DNA of 64,000 bases, taken from an uncultured Actinomycetes bacterium. GTDB lineage: Bacteria > Actinomycetota > Acidimicrobiia > Acidimicrobiales > RAAP-2. Location of the stretch: the NCBI GenBank assembly GCA_903893745.1, contig CAITNF010000004.1:1-64000 (forward strand), given 5' to 3'. Shown in pieces: positions 1 through 8,522 of the stretch. Both the position numbers and the translations under genes were made by a program. Each line of letters opens with the position of its first letter. Positions within the stretch are counted from its first letter, which is position 1. The notes below the pieces were generated by a model. The model was not told where the DNA came from. It saw nothing but the letters and a program-made list of their open reading frames with translations, and did not search any database.

Positions 1-250
<250 letters not shown>

Positions 251-332
251 AATTTGATGTTCGTGCTCGTTCTAGGACGCTCAAGGAGCTGGCTGACGCC
301 AGTTCCGATCGCGAAAGCGGTCGAGCGCATGG

Positions 333-452
333 TTTCCGGTGGTTATGGCGGTGGAGATATACCTGTTCCCATTCCGAACACAGCAGTCAAGCCCACCTGC
401 GCCGATGGTACTTGGGGGTCCCCCCCTGGGAGAGTAGGTCGCCGCCGGGATT
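333..452 (+). rRNA. rrf: 5S ribosomal RNA
   Basis: The segment has 5S features: a GGTGGTTATGGCGG 5' strand that pairs with CCGCCGGG at the 3' end, and the conserved loop CCCATTCCGAACACAGCAG. It lies about 85 bases after the 23S gene in the usual rrn order. Ends are estimated to within a few bases from the terminal helix. Confidence 0.92.
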
Positions 453-456
453 TCTT

Positions 457-488
457 GAAAGACCCCCACCGAAAGGTGGGGGTCTTTC
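457..488 (+). terminator. Rho-independent terminator of the rrn operon
   Basis: A perfect 14-bp stem (457-470 with 475-488) closes a GAAA tetraloop. It is GC-rich at its centre and A/T-rich at the base, and lies 5 bases after the 5S gene. The 3' T-run is short. This is the only convincing intrinsic terminator seen in the window. Confidence 0.9.
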
Positions 489-489
489 G

Positions 490-769
490 CATTGTGAAGT
501 GCGCGAACGATGGATTGCACTCACGAGCAAATAGTCCCGTTGTGCTCGGGCTCAGTGAAATGCCGGTGCCGTCTCGAGCGATGGGTTTTAGCCGCTACCT
601 ATGCACGCCTCGAACCATAAGCCTGATGATTTGGGAGGTGACGTGGTGTTCAGTCTGCACAACTGATAGTTCATTGGAAAGATCAATCGCTTCACCACTT
701 CGACATCGTCTTTGATCGAGTGTGGACAGTTCTCACACCAGACCTAAATATCGTCACATCCAACGCGAT
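490..769. other. intergenic region after the rRNA operon
   Basis: About 280 bases separate the rrn terminator from the next gene. I see no credible coding frame, tRNA or riboswitch here. Open frames crossing it have no recognisable protein and no start signal. Confidence 0.5.
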
Positions 770-775
770 TAGTAT
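770..775 (+). promoter_or_regulatory. -10 box TAGTAT, leaderless start of the TPR gene
   Basis: TAGTAT is followed by six bases and then ATG at 782. This spacing places the transcript start at or next to the start codon. Confidence 0.5.
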
Positions 776-781
776 TGAAGG

Positions 782-2155
782 ATGCCTTCGCCAAAGCCTT
801 CACCTCGTCGCGCCCCGGCAAGATCATCAAAGATTGGCTCTCGAACGGCGAGTAGCGGCTCCGGCGCCAAGTCTTCGGGCTCAATGCGGCCGAAACGAGG
901 CGCTGGTTCAGACTCGGCTGGAGCCGAGAAGTCGAAGAGAACAACGGGGGCACCCTCGGCGCACCGGCATTCGGGCGAACGTCCATTTCGACGCTTTGAC
1001 GACGATGACGTCGCAAGCCGTTCTCGAGGACCAAAAAGAACGAGTTCTGGACGTGCGCAATCGTCGACGAGTGAACGCGACAGTGATCGACCATCGCGGC
1101 CAACTTCAAGGCGCACTGGTAGTGGAACTACTTCTCGTCCCGAGCGTGATGGTTCCTACAGCGCGTCAGGTCGTCCGGTAAGGGGCGCACCTCGAGGCGC
1201 CGCACGCAGTGGCGCACGCCCGGTTCGCGTTCTGACCCCTGAAGAGATTGAGCGGAAGCGCGCCGCCGCCTTTGGTCAAAAGAAGGGCTGGGGAGGCGTT
1301 GCTCGAAAGGGCGGCGTCAATATCCGCAGCACCGGTCAAGAGATGGCGGTCACGCGGTCGAAGTCTGGGCCAGCTCCGCAAGACCAGTGGGTCGAAGATG
1401 CGCGACCGAGCGTAACGCCGGCTGCGGCCAAGGCCAAGGCTCGCGTGAAGTACGCCCTGCCCGGCGACATCGCTTCAGATATTCGCAAAGCTTTTATTGG
1501 CACGTCCTACATGCGTGAAAAGACGGTGGCAACGCTCACGCGTGCGGCGGAAGCGTACGACCGCAAGCGATACGAAGAGGCCCTGCGCCTGGGTCGTACG
1601 GTCGCTGATGCAGTGCCGGGTGTTGCTCCGGTGCGAGAGTTGACCGGTTTGGCGGCCTATCGCGCCGATCGATGGAATATGGCAAAAATTCACCTCACGG
1701 CGTACTTCACTATTACTGAAGACCCCGAGCACCTGCCACTGGTAATGGACTGCGATCGAGCTAGTCGACGCTACCGGGCGGTTGAGAAGGTCTTTGAACA
1801 ACTTGAGTCAAGTGAACCAACCGCCGAGGTCTTGACTGAAGGACGAATTGTCATGGCGGCCGCCTGGGCCGATCAAAAGAGGTACGCCGAAGCCATTGAC
1901 CTTCTCACGAAAGCGGGAGGTACCAAGCAGTTACGCAACCCCTCGTATCGACATGTCCGACTCTGGTATGCACTGGCCGACGTCTTCGACCGGGCTGGTG
2001 ACATTGTCTCGGCGCGAGAGCTGTTCGCTCGAGTGGTGCTCGCCGAGCCCGAAGCGTACGACGCGTCATCGCGACTGGCGGAACTCGGCGCCACGGCACC
2101 ACGTAAGAATCGTAAACGACGCACGACGCCGGTGTCGAAGAAAAAAGTCGACTAA
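782..2155 (+). CDS. TPR-repeat protein with long basic disordered N-terminus
   Basis: This 457-residue protein has two parts. Residues 1 to about 190 are low-complexity and rich in Ser, Arg, Pro and Gly. Residues from about 225 onward are helical with TPR-like repeats (for example AAEAYDRKRYEEALRLGRTV and a later copy around AWADQKRYAEAIDLL). A short basic tail closes it (RKNRKRRTTPVSKKKVD). There is no signal peptide or membrane segment, so it is probably cytoplasmic; the basic arm suggests nucleic-acid or ribosome contact, which is inference. The gene stands alone after the rRNA operon. Its stop shares CTAA with the convergent serine hydrolase gene. The exact function is not recognised. Confidence 0.8.
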   Translation: MPSPKPSPRRAPARSSKIGSRTASSGSGAKSSGSMRPKRGAGSDSAGAEKSKRTTGAPSAHRHSGERPFRRFDDDDVASRSRGPKRTSSGRAQSSTSERDSDRPSRPTSRRTGSGTTSRPERDGSYSASGRPVRGAPRGAARSGARPVRVLTPEEIERKRAAAFGQKKGWGGVARKGGVNIRSTGQEMAVTRSKSGPAPQDQWVEDARPSVTPAAAKAKARVKYALPGDIASDIRKAFIGTSYMREKTVATLTRAAEAYDRKRYEEALRLGRTVADAVPGVAPVRELTGLAAYRADRWNMAKIHLTAYFTITEDPEHLPLVMDCDRASRRYRAVEKVFEQLESSEPTAEVLTEGRIVMAAAWADQKRYAEAIDLLTKAGGTKQLRNPSYRHVRLWYALADVFDRAGDIVSARELFARVVLAEPEAYDASSRLAELGATAPRKNRKRRTTPVSKKKVD

Positions 2156-3279
2156 CTTAACGCGGCCATGGTGGCAGCCACCGCCAGATCGGAACCGCGC
2201 GTATCGCCAACCAATCCGACTCGCATCTTGTTCATCATGTAGGCAACAGTGAGTTCGAGGTCCTGGTCCATAATGATCACGGAACCGCCAAAACCTCCCC
2301 AAAAACACGAGCGCGGTCCTAGCGGCATGACGGAAGTCGACAGCCCGTAGCCCATTCCGAAACGAAACTCTGTGCCCAAGACTAGGTCGATGCCATTTTG
2401 TTGAGTCTCGAATATGAGATCGCTAGTAGCGGGAGAGAAAAACTCTTGATCATGGAATCGACCGCGATTGGCAATGATTGATTGAATCGTGGCGACCGAA
2501 CGCGCGTTACCGTGACCATTGGCCGCGGGAATCTCGGCCGCACGCCACCAGCGGTGTTGAGGCATGGTGGCATCAACCGCCGGTGAGGTCAACGTTCTAT
2601 AGGCAATTGAGTCAACCGGCACACCGTCTAAGTTCAATTCGCTCGGCGGTATGACCATGCTGACGCGATGCTCTTGACTGGCGGGAAGTCCGATGTGAAA
2701 GTCCGCCCCTAAAGGCGTGGCAACTTCGCTGGCAAAGAATGAGCCAATTGACGTACCAGTGATGCGACGAACTACCTCGCCAATGAGGTAACCCTGAGTG
2801 AGTGCGTGGTAGCCCGATGCCGTGCCGGGCTCCCACCACGGGGCTTGCGCGGCCAGATTTGCGGTGCAGCGTTCCCAGTCGGCGAGATCTTCGGGGACCA
2901 TTGGCGCAGCCCAGCCCGAAAGACCAGCAGAGTGACTGAGCAGGTGTCGCACTTCAATACTTGCTTTTCCGTTGGCCCCAAACTCTGGCCAGCACTTCAC
3001 TACTGGTGCAAAAAAATCAAGCTCTCCGCGGTCGGCCAACATGAGCGCAACGAGAAAGGTCATGGTTTTAGTGGTGGACCAGACGTTCACAATGGTGTCA
3101 GCTACCCAGGGAGCGCTGCGCGTTTCGTCGAGGTGTCCACCCCAGATATCGACAACTAACTCACCCTTGCTGTACACCGCGACCGAAGCACCAACGTCAG
3201 CGCCACTCTCGATGCTGTTAGCCAGAACCTCGCGCACGCCCTGGAACTGATCGGTGGTAAATCCTTCGGTGGTGGCCAT
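2152..3279 (-). CDS. beta-lactamase/esterase-family serine hydrolase
   Basis: This 375-residue protein matches the class C beta-lactamase superfamily (PF00144; EstB-like esterases and DD-peptidases). The catalytic S-x-x-K tetrad is visible as STTK at residues 68-71, within VNVWSTTKTMTFL. A Tyr-containing second motif lies in GYHALTQGYLIGEVV, and a Gly-rich C-terminal strand is FWGGFGGSVIIMDQ. No signal peptide is seen, which favours a cytoplasmic esterase-like enzyme over a secreted beta-lactamase. A purine-rich TAGGAAGCT precedes the ATG and can act as a ribosome-binding site. The substrate cannot be told from sequence. Confidence 0.88.
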   Translation of the reverse strand: MATTEGFTTDQFQGVREVLANSIESGADVGASVAVYSKGELVVDIWGGHLDETRSAPWVADTIVNVWSTTKTMTFLVALMLADRGELDFFAPVVKCWPEFGANGKASIEVRHLLSHSAGLSGWAAPMVPEDLADWERCTANLAAQAPWWEPGTASGYHALTQGYLIGEVVRRITGTSIGSFFASEVATPLGADFHIGLPASQEHRVSMVIPPSELNLDGVPVDSIAYRTLTSPAVDATMPQHRWWRAAEIPAANGHGNARSVATIQSIIANRGRFHDQEFFSPATSDLIFETQQNGIDLVLGTEFRFGMGYGLSTSVMPLGPRSCFWGGFGGSVIIMDQDLELTVAYMMNKMRVGLVGDTRGSDLAVAATMAALS

Positions 3280-3326
3280 AGCTTCCTACTTTCTCTTTTG
3301 TTGGTGACGGGGCAGTGGTGGCGGCT

Positions 3327-3893
3327 TCACGAAGTCATTCCACCCAGTCCCACGAGCGAGCGAGCGTGCTCAATCTCGCCCATGTGGCGCAGGGCGTGTT
3401 GATAGATCCACGATTCCAGAGCGTCACTACGCGAAATACCGTTGGGGCCACCCACGCGAGCTGAAAACGTATTGGCCACGGAGGGACCGTACGGCGCTGC
3501 GACCACGATATCGCCCAACGTGGTGGGGTCCATGGTGCGCACAAACGATTCGGTAGATTCGAACACGAGATGTTGGAATTCAAGGAAGGCGCCGTAGTCG
3601 CCGATTCGTTGGTCCATCATTTCGGCAACGCTGCGCTCTTTGCCGTGGTCATCAATAGCCAAACCAATACGTGCGCGCCACGTGTCGTCGTATTGAGAGT
3701 TCGGGCCACCGGCAAAGACCAAGGTGGCGTCTTCAATAAGTACTTGATGCACGAGCGAGAACGCGATGGGAAGCGTACCGTCCACCACGACTGCATTGAC
3801 TTGCTCGAGTGACATTGATTGACAGGCATCTTCGTAGAGCGAATGAACTGTCCGTAGTCTGCGCGACAGTGACGATTGGTACCAGGAATTCAC
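3327..3893 (-). CDS. DinB-like four-helix protein
   Basis: This 188-residue protein has the layout of the DinB/YfiT metalloprotein superfamily, which includes mycothiol-dependent enzymes in actinobacteria. It has an N-terminal helix bundle with a His in [14 protein letters not shown] and a C-terminal [17 protein letters not shown]; these could supply the usual three-His metal site. The family often performs thiol-dependent transfer or isomerisation, but no substrate can be assigned. It starts at GTG 3893, 90 bases from the divergent aldolase start, and lies 47 bases upstream of the serine hydrolase on the same strand. Confidence 0.72.
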   Translation of the reverse strand: MNSWYQSSLSRRLRTVHSLYEDACQSMSLEQVNAVVVDGTLPIAFSLVHQVLIEDATLVFAGGPNSQYDDTWRARIGLAIDDHGKERSVAEMMDQRIGDYGAFLEFQHLVFESTESFVRTMDPTTLGDIVVAAPYGPSVANTFSARVGGPNGISRSDALESWIYQHALRHMGEIEHARSLVGLGGMTS

Positions 3894-3971
3894 CCATTAT
3901 TCATACCGCATTTGCCGCCCACCGGGGGAGGAGATGGCCAGATCAAACCTCAGCGGGCTGAGCTCATCTTG

Positions 3972-3977
3972 TACCAT
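3972..3977 (+). promoter_or_regulatory. -10 box TACCAT, leaderless start of aldolase
   Basis: TACCAT, six bases, then ATG at 3984. This supports the internal ATG over the upstream in-frame start at 3876, which would overlap the divergent DinB-like gene. Confidence 0.5.
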
Positions 3978-3983
3978 TGGCGT

Positions 3984-5033
3984 ATGGATACTGAAGCGCT
4001 CTTGGGTAGCGAAGCATCGTCACTGCTGGGCCACCGCGCCACCGCGTTTCCCAAGGAGGGTCTGACGCTCCCTGGTCCGTCATTTGTTAATGACGTGTGG
4101 ACGCTGAGTGACCGAACCCCAACGGTGCTGCGCAATTTGGGAACCCTCTACGGCCACGGGCGACTCGGGGGTACCGGTTATCTGTCCATTCTGCCGGTCG
4201 ATCAAGGCATCGAACACTCGGCGGCGGCTAGTTTCACCCCAAATCCGCGTTACTTCGATCCAGCAAATCTCTGTGAGCTCGCGGTGGCCGGTGGCTGCAA
4301 CGCGATTGCGTCAACCCTGGGCACGTTGGGCGTGGTCGCTCGACGATTCGTGCACCAGATACCGTTCATTGTCAAACTGAATCACAACGACTTTCTTAAT
4401 TTCCCCAATACCTACGACCAGATTCAATTTGCCTCGGTGCAACAAGCGGCCGATCTCGGAGCAGTAGGCGTGGGGGCCACGATTTACTTTGGTTCACCAG
4501 AGTCAGGTCGTCAGCTACAAGAGATCTCCGCGACCTTTCGCGAGGCCCACCGCCTTGGGATGTTCACGGTCCTGTGGACCTATTTGCGTAATCCCTCGTT
4601 CAAAACGAAGGATGCCGACTATCACGTCAGTGCGGACCTCACGGGTCAGGCGAACCATCTGGGCGTAACCATCGAAGCAGACATTATTAAGCAGAAATTG
4701 CCAGAAAATAATGGTGGTTACAACGCGCTCAAGTTCGGTAAGACTCACGAGCGCGTTTACTCGGACCTCACTACGGATCACCCCATCGATTTGGCTAGGT
4801 GGCAGGTCGTGAACTGTTACGCGGGCCGAGTGGGATTGATCAACTCCGGCGGAGAATCTAAGGGCGATAGTGACTTGGCCAATGCGGTGCGCACTGCGGT
4901 AATTAATAAGCGTGCGGGTGGACAGGGTCTCATCGTGGGTCGCAAGGCCTTTCAGCGCCCGATCGACGAAGGGGCGGCCTTGGTTCACGCAGTGCAAGAC
5001 GTCTACCTGGACTCGTCAATCACCATTGCCTGA
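3984..5033 (+). CDS. fbaB: class I fructose-bisphosphate aldolase (DhnA/FbaB type)
   Basis: The 349-residue product matches the archaeal/bacterial FbaB-type class I aldolase, which interconverts fructose 1,6-bisphosphate with DHAP and glyceraldehyde 3-phosphate through a lysine Schiff base. Visible family segments are [11 protein letters not shown] near the N-terminus, [11 protein letters not shown] in the barrel, and [14 protein letters not shown] near the C-terminus, which forms part of the phosphate site. The start at 3984 gives the normal family length; a longer reading from 3876 adds 36 unrelated residues. The pgsA-like gene follows 11 bases after the stop and may be co-transcribed. Confidence 0.92.
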   Translation: MDTEALLGSEASSLLGHRATAFPKEGLTLPGPSFVNDVWTLSDRTPTVLRNLGTLYGHGRLGGTGYLSILPVDQGIEHSAAASFTPNPRYFDPANLCELAVAGGCNAIASTLGTLGVVARRFVHQIPFIVKLNHNDFLNFPNTYDQIQFASVQQAADLGAVGVGATIYFGSPESGRQLQEISATFREAHRLGMFTVLWTYLRNPSFKTKDADYHVSADLTGQANHLGVTIEADIIKQKLPENNGGYNALKFGKTHERVYSDLTTDHPIDLARWQVVNCYAGRVGLINSGGESKGDSDLANAVRTAVINKRAGGQGLIVGRKAFQRPIDEGAALVHAVQDVYLDSSITIA

Positions 5034-5044
5034 GCGGGTGGGCT

Positions 5045-5650
5045 GTGCATGATGGCTCCGATGCGGGATGGCGCACTTGGCCCAATCTCGTCACGGTTGT
5101 TCGCCTGGCACTGATACCTGCTTTCTTATGGCTGCTGTTTTCAACCGCACACCGCGCGGATGCCGCGTGGCTACTCGCGGGCCTGGGAGCGACCGACTGG
5201 ATTGATGGCTTCTTGGCCCGTCGTCTGCACCAGACATCAAACATTGGAAAAATTATTGATCCAGTAGCGGATCGACTGCTGGTCGTAGTTGGTCTTCTGG
5301 CGGTGGCGGCAGTGGGGGCGGTGCCGTGGTGGTTCGCGATTGCTACTTTGGTGCGCGAAGTGATTGTGTCCACGATGACCATTGCTCTCGCGGCCTTGGG
5401 TGCGGCTCGCATTGACGTGCTGTGGTGGGGGAAGGTCTCAACGTTTGCCCTGATGGCAACGTTTCCACTGTTTTTACTCACCAGCAACGCGCACGAGGCT
5501 CCGCTGGCTGGCTGGCAGCAGGTCGTGCGAGCGGGTACGTGGGTGGGAGGCGTCCTGGGCTTAGCGCTTTCGTGGGTGGTGCTGTTGGGCTACGTGAAGC
5601 CCGCCCTGGTGGCCCTACGAACCGGACGCCAAGGGCGAAAAATCTTGTAG
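5045..5650 (+). CDS. pgsA: CDP-alcohol phosphatidyltransferase (PgsA-like)
   Basis: This 201-residue polytopic membrane enzyme carries the complete CDP-alcohol phosphotransferase motif D-x2-DG-x2-AR-x8-G-x3-D-x3-D, as DWIDGFLARR, then G, then IIDPVAD. The family joins CDP-diacylglycerol to an alcohol. The closest type appears to be phosphatidylglycerolphosphate synthase, but actinobacterial PIP synthases share the motif, so the acceptor is uncertain. Several hydrophobic helices follow the motif. It starts at GTG 5045 behind GGGTGGG, 11 bases after the aldolase stop. The gcvH promoter overlaps its stop codon. Confidence 0.85.
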   Translation: MHDGSDAGWRTWPNLVTVVRLALIPAFLWLLFSTAHRADAAWLLAGLGATDWIDGFLARRLHQTSNIGKIIDPVADRLLVVVGLLAVAAVGAVPWWFAIATLVREVIVSTMTIALAALGAARIDVLWWGKVSTFALMATFPLFLLTSNAHEAPLAGWQQVVRAGTWVGGVLGLALSWVVLLGYVKPALVALRTGRQGRKIL

Positions 5651-5653
5651 ATT
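5648..5653 (+). promoter_or_regulatory. -10 box TAGATT, leaderless start of gcvH
   Basis: TAGATT overlaps the pgsA stop codon and is followed by six bases and GTG 5660. Confidence 0.5.
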
Positions 5654-5659
5654 CGAGAT

Positions 5660-6040
5660 GTGCAAATTCCTGAGAACCTCCGATACTCGAACGATCACGA
5701 GTGGACGGATTCGTCAGGTGAACGAGTGAAGGTGGGTATCACCGACTACGCACAAGACGCGCTAGGTGACGTAGTGTTCGTACAGCTACCGGTCGTGGGG
5801 ACTGTTGTGGCGGCCGGTGACCCTATTGGCGAAGTCGAGTCGACTAAATCAGTGTCCGAAATCTACGCTCCCGTGAGCGGAACCGTGTGCACGATAAACG
5901 ACGCGCTCACTTCTGGTCCAGAACTAATCAATAGCGACCCTTACGGCGCCGGCTGGATCTGTGAGATTGAGGTTGAGGGGAGCGAGCAACTATCTCAGTT
6001 GCTCGACGCCCAGGGCTACGGCATCCTAACCAATAATTAG
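5660..6040 (+). CDS. gcvH: glycine cleavage system H protein
   Basis: This 126-residue lipoyl carrier shuttles the aminomethyl group between the P and T proteins of the glycine cleavage system. The lipoylated Lys lies in GEVESTKSVSEIYAPVSG. The N-terminal NDHEW and the C-terminal GYGILTNN also fit the family. It starts with GTG. It heads the gcvH-garA-ftsR-BFN series whose order matches Mycobacterium tuberculosis Rv1826-Rv1829. Its partner genes gcvT, gcvPA and gcvPB lie 8.8 kb downstream on the same strand. Confidence 0.97.
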   Translation: MQIPENLRYSNDHEWTDSSGERVKVGITDYAQDALGDVVFVQLPVVGTVVAAGDPIGEVESTKSVSEIYAPVSGTVCTINDALTSGPELINSDPYGAGWICEIEVEGSEQLSQLLDAQGYGILTNN

Positions 6041-6066
6041 CCTGGACATTGGGGCGAAATATTAAG

Positions 6067-6072
6067 TAGGGT
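6067..6072 (+). promoter_or_regulatory. -10 box TAGGGT, leaderless start of garA
   Basis: TAGGGT, six bases, then ATG at 6079. garA therefore seems to have its own promoter besides any read-through from gcvH. Confidence 0.5.
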
Positions 6073-6078
6073 TGCCCG

Positions 6079-6543
6079 ATGAACTGTCGCCGATGTGGGG
6101 AGATCCTCAACGCCAACGCAAATTTCTGTTGGTCGTGTGGCGCACCTCAGCATGACGCCTCGTCACCCGAAACAATCGCGGTGCCCGTCGTGAGTTTGCT
6201 CGAATCGCTTCACCCCGATGCCAACGAGAGTTCGCGCGGCACACACCTCGATGAATTAGTCGTAGCTTCTGGACAAACCGCTGGTACGCGATTCGAGTTA
6301 GTCAAGGAAAGCACGACTGCGGGTCGCCACGAGAACAGCGATGTGTTACTCGATGACGTATCGGTGTCGCGTCACCACGCCGTCTTTACGCGCACGGCAA
6401 GTGGGCGAGTGACGTTGCGCGATTTAAATTCGCTTAATGGAACATACGTAAACGGAGCACGAGTTGAAGAGTTAGCACTTCACTCGGCTGATGAAGTACA
6501 GATCGGTAAGTTCAAACTCGTTTTTTGGGAGGCCGCGTCGTGA
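6079..6543 (+). CDS. garA: zinc-ribbon plus FHA-domain protein, GarA/OdhI-like
   Basis: The 154-residue protein has an N-terminal zinc ribbon (C3-x2-C6 and C17-x2-C20) and a C-terminal FHA domain from about residue 60. The FHA core is visible in GRHENSDVLLDD, SVSRHHAVF and LRDLNSLNGTYVNG. Its place after gcvH and before ftsR matches GarA (Rv1827), which controls glutamate dehydrogenase, GOGAT and 2-oxoglutarate dehydrogenase under Ser/Thr kinase control. The N-terminal tail lacks the ETTS phospho-acceptor of mycobacterial GarA; Thr in SPETIAVP is the only similar site. The zinc ribbon is an unusual replacement. Role by synteny, not proven. Confidence 0.85.
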   Translation: MNCRRCGEILNANANFCWSCGAPQHDASSPETIAVPVVSLLESLHPDANESSRGTHLDELVVASGQTAGTRFELVKESTTAGRHENSDVLLDDVSVSRHHAVFTRTASGRVTLRDLNSLNGTYVNGARVEELALHSADEVQIGKFKLVFWEAAS

Positions 6544-7364
6544 GCAGTTCAGTGGGAAAGATGCGAATCGGAGAAGTCCACGCGCAGTTGCGACTGGACT
6601 ATCCCGATATTGAGTTGTCGAAAATTCGTTATTACGAAGATAAGGGGCTCGTCGAGCCCGCTCGAAGTCGCAAGGGCTACCGTCTGTACTCTGAACGTGA
6701 TGTGCAATGTCTTCGAGAAGCAATTCGTTTAGCGCAACAAGAGTTTGTGCCCTTGCGAGTAGTGCGTCTGCGTTTAATTGAGCAGGGACTCCTGAGTGAC
6801 AACTCACCCGTCGCGGTGGTACGTCAGGTCGCGAGTGAACACGTAACACAAGCAGTAACTACCCTGGCGCCTCGAGAAGCCGTTCGTCCCAGCACGTACG
6901 AACCACCAGCCCTTTCCGAACCCGACGCTTCCCGCATTGAAGCGGTGGCGCCCGCGCCGACCATGGTGGTGCGAGGCTCGAGCGATGGCTACCTCACGCT
7001 TCGTGAGTTTCTGCGGTTGACTGACCTCGACGAGCGCATGCTCCAGCAGTTGGCCGATATTGGTTTGATAACGCCAACCTTGGTAGCTCGTGAGACCGTG
7101 TACACGAATGCTGATGTCCAGGTGGCGACAACGGCCAAGGGTCTACTGGCTCGTGGTGTCGACGTTCGGATTCTTGGGGGACTACGTCGCGTAGTTGATC
7201 GGGAGTTGGGTCTGGCCACCGAGCTTGTTGAGTCGCTGTCTGGTCCAGGCTCTTCGCTTAGCGCCGATGATCTGACACGGATTGTCCGCGAGGTATCGCT
7301 CGAGGTGGCGATCCTGCGTGCAGCGCTGTACGAACGAGCTTCACGAAACCAGTTTGACATTTAG
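6540..7364 (+). CDS. ftsR: MerR-family regulator, FtsR (Rv1828) type
   Basis: This 274-residue DNA-binding protein has a MerR winged helix at residues 8-75, with KIRYYEDKGLVEPARSRKGY and RLYSERDVQCLREAIRLAQ. A second winged-helix-like half follows from about 150 (LTLREFLRLTDLDERMLQQL). Size and position match FtsR, an activator of ftsZ in Corynebacterium. The start at GTG 6540 overlaps the garA stop as GTGA, and GGGAGG lies eight bases upstream. A TTG further upstream at 6525 is less likely. Coupling to garA suggests joint control. Confidence 0.88.
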   Translation: MSSSVGKMRIGEVHAQLRLDYPDIELSKIRYYEDKGLVEPARSRKGYRLYSERDVQCLREAIRLAQQEFVPLRVVRLRLIEQGLLSDNSPVAVVRQVASEHVTQAVTTLAPREAVRPSTYEPPALSEPDASRIEAVAPAPTMVVRGSSDGYLTLREFLRLTDLDERMLQQLADIGLITPTLVARETVYTNADVQVATTAKGLLARGVDVRILGGLRRVVDRELGLATELVESLSGPGSSLSADDLTRIVREVSLEVAILRAALYERASRNQFDI

Positions 7365-7392
7365 CTGTGCGGCTTTTGGCCCGAACGGGGTC

Positions 7393-7398
7393 TAGGCT
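7393..7398 (+). promoter_or_regulatory. -10 box TAGGCT, leaderless start of BFN gene
   Basis: TAGGCT, six bases, then ATG at 7405. Confidence 0.5.
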
Positions 7399-7404
7399 AG
7401 AAGC

Positions 7405-7920
7405 ATGGTTGAAGTGATACTGCGAGCGGTGAGGGTTGACGTAGGGTCCTCGACTCCGCTCCTGCTGCTCGAAGAAGTCGGTGGTTCGCGCGTGCTGCCA
7501 ATTTTCGTTGGGGCACCCGAAGCCACCGCCATTGCGTACGCCTTGCAGAACCTCGCAACTCCTCGACCAATGTCACACGACTTGCTGGGCTCAGTTATCG
7601 AAGCACTCGGGGGGCGACTCTTCGCAGTTGAAATTAGTGATTTGGTGGACAATACCTTTTACGCGAATCTGCGTATTCTGCGCGACCGTGAAGAGATTGA
7701 GATCAGTGCGCGACCGAGCGACGCAGTGGCCCTGGCGCTACGCGTTGGTGCACCAATTCTGGTGAGCGACGATTTAATGGATGCTGAGGGAAAAATTATC
7801 GCGCTAGGCGATGAAACTGACGAGCATGACACCAACGACACGGGCGAGTCAGAGGCCGACCTCGTGGCGGAACTTCGCGAGTTTCTTGACACCATTCGCC
7901 CAGAAGACTTCAATCAATGA
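7405..7920 (+). CDS. bifunctional nuclease-domain protein (DUF151/BFN)
   Basis: The 171-residue protein is a BFN-domain (PF02577) protein, recognisable by LLLEEVGGSRVLPIFVGAPEA, by RPMSHDLLGSVIEALGG and by ISARPSDAVALALRVGAPI. Family members bind or cut nucleic acids; the bacterial role is poorly defined. It occupies the slot of Rv1829 after ftsR. An acidic tail (about residues 130-171) is less conserved. Its stop overlaps the start of the DUF4232 gene as ATGA, which implies coupled translation. Confidence 0.9.
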   Translation: MVEVILRAVRVDVGSSTPLLLLEEVGGSRVLPIFVGAPEATAIAYALQNLATPRPMSHDLLGSVIEALGGRLFAVEISDLVDNTFYANLRILRDREEIEISARPSDAVALALRVGAPILVSDDLMDAEGKIIALGDETDEHDTNDTGESEADLVAELREFLDTIRPEDFNQ

Positions 7921-8504
7921 GTCGAGCCTGGAAGTCCCTGGCGGTCTTTTTTGCCTTTGTCGCAATCTATACAGTGAGTCGCCATACGGTGCACTCGGGA
8001 GTAACGCCCTCTACATCTTCGACGACATCAGTTTCGACGTCGACGTCGACCGTCATTGATGCGCAGACCACGTGCCTGGGCAGCGACTTTCGTGGAGTCT
8101 TTAACCAAGGTCAAGGAGCGGCTGGCACCATTTACGCCAGCGTGACTTTGAAGAAAATTACGACCGGTTCTTGCACGATTAAGGGTTGGCCAGTGCTCAC
8201 GTTGCAGGACCGAACTGGTGGGGTCTTGGTATCAACGCCTCACAATGTGCCCGACGGTGGCGCCCCGTTGACGTTCACCGACTCACGCGCGAATAAGGCG
8301 CCGTCACTGGTTACCGAGTTCATGAATTCGACTACATCGTTCTCGCTGGCGTACTCGGATGTTCCAACTAATGCTGCGACGTGTCCGGACGCAGTGAACA
8401 TTGCGGTGGCCTTCAAGAGTGGTGGATCCGTGGTATCGGTGACGCCATCATTTCCCGTGGCGCCCTGCAATAACGGCACCCTTTGGCTCAGCCCCTTCTA
8501 TTAG
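7917..8504 (+). CDS. exported DUF4232-like protein
   Basis: This 195-residue protein begins with a hydrophobic segment (about residues 6-20) that acts as a signal anchor, then a Ser/Thr-rich linker, then a beta-rich domain from about 45 to the end. The domain resembles DUF4232 of secreted actinobacterial proteins: CLGSDFRGVFNQGQGAAG, a paired Cys in SCTIKGWPVLTLQD and further Cys near the end. It is probably cell-surface or periplasmic. It overlaps the BFN gene by four bases and ends 18 bases before the convergent oxidoreductase. Function unknown. Confidence 0.75.
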   Translation: MSRAWKSLAVFFAFVAIYTVSRHTVHSGVTPSTSSTTSVSTSTSTVIDAQTTCLGSDFRGVFNQGQGAAGTIYASVTLKKITTGSCTIKGWPVLTLQDRTGGVLVSTPHNVPDGGAPLTFTDSRANKAPSLVTEFMNSTTSFSLAYSDVPTNAATCPDAVNIAVAFKSGGSVVSVTPSFPVAPCNNGTLWLSPFY

Positions 8505-8522
8505 AGAAGGCAGCGTTTTGAA

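Noticed and set aside
720-1181. 153-codon plus-strand frame before and over the TPR gene start
   Set aside because: It lies mostly in another frame of the TPR gene and shows no protein features or promoter spacing.
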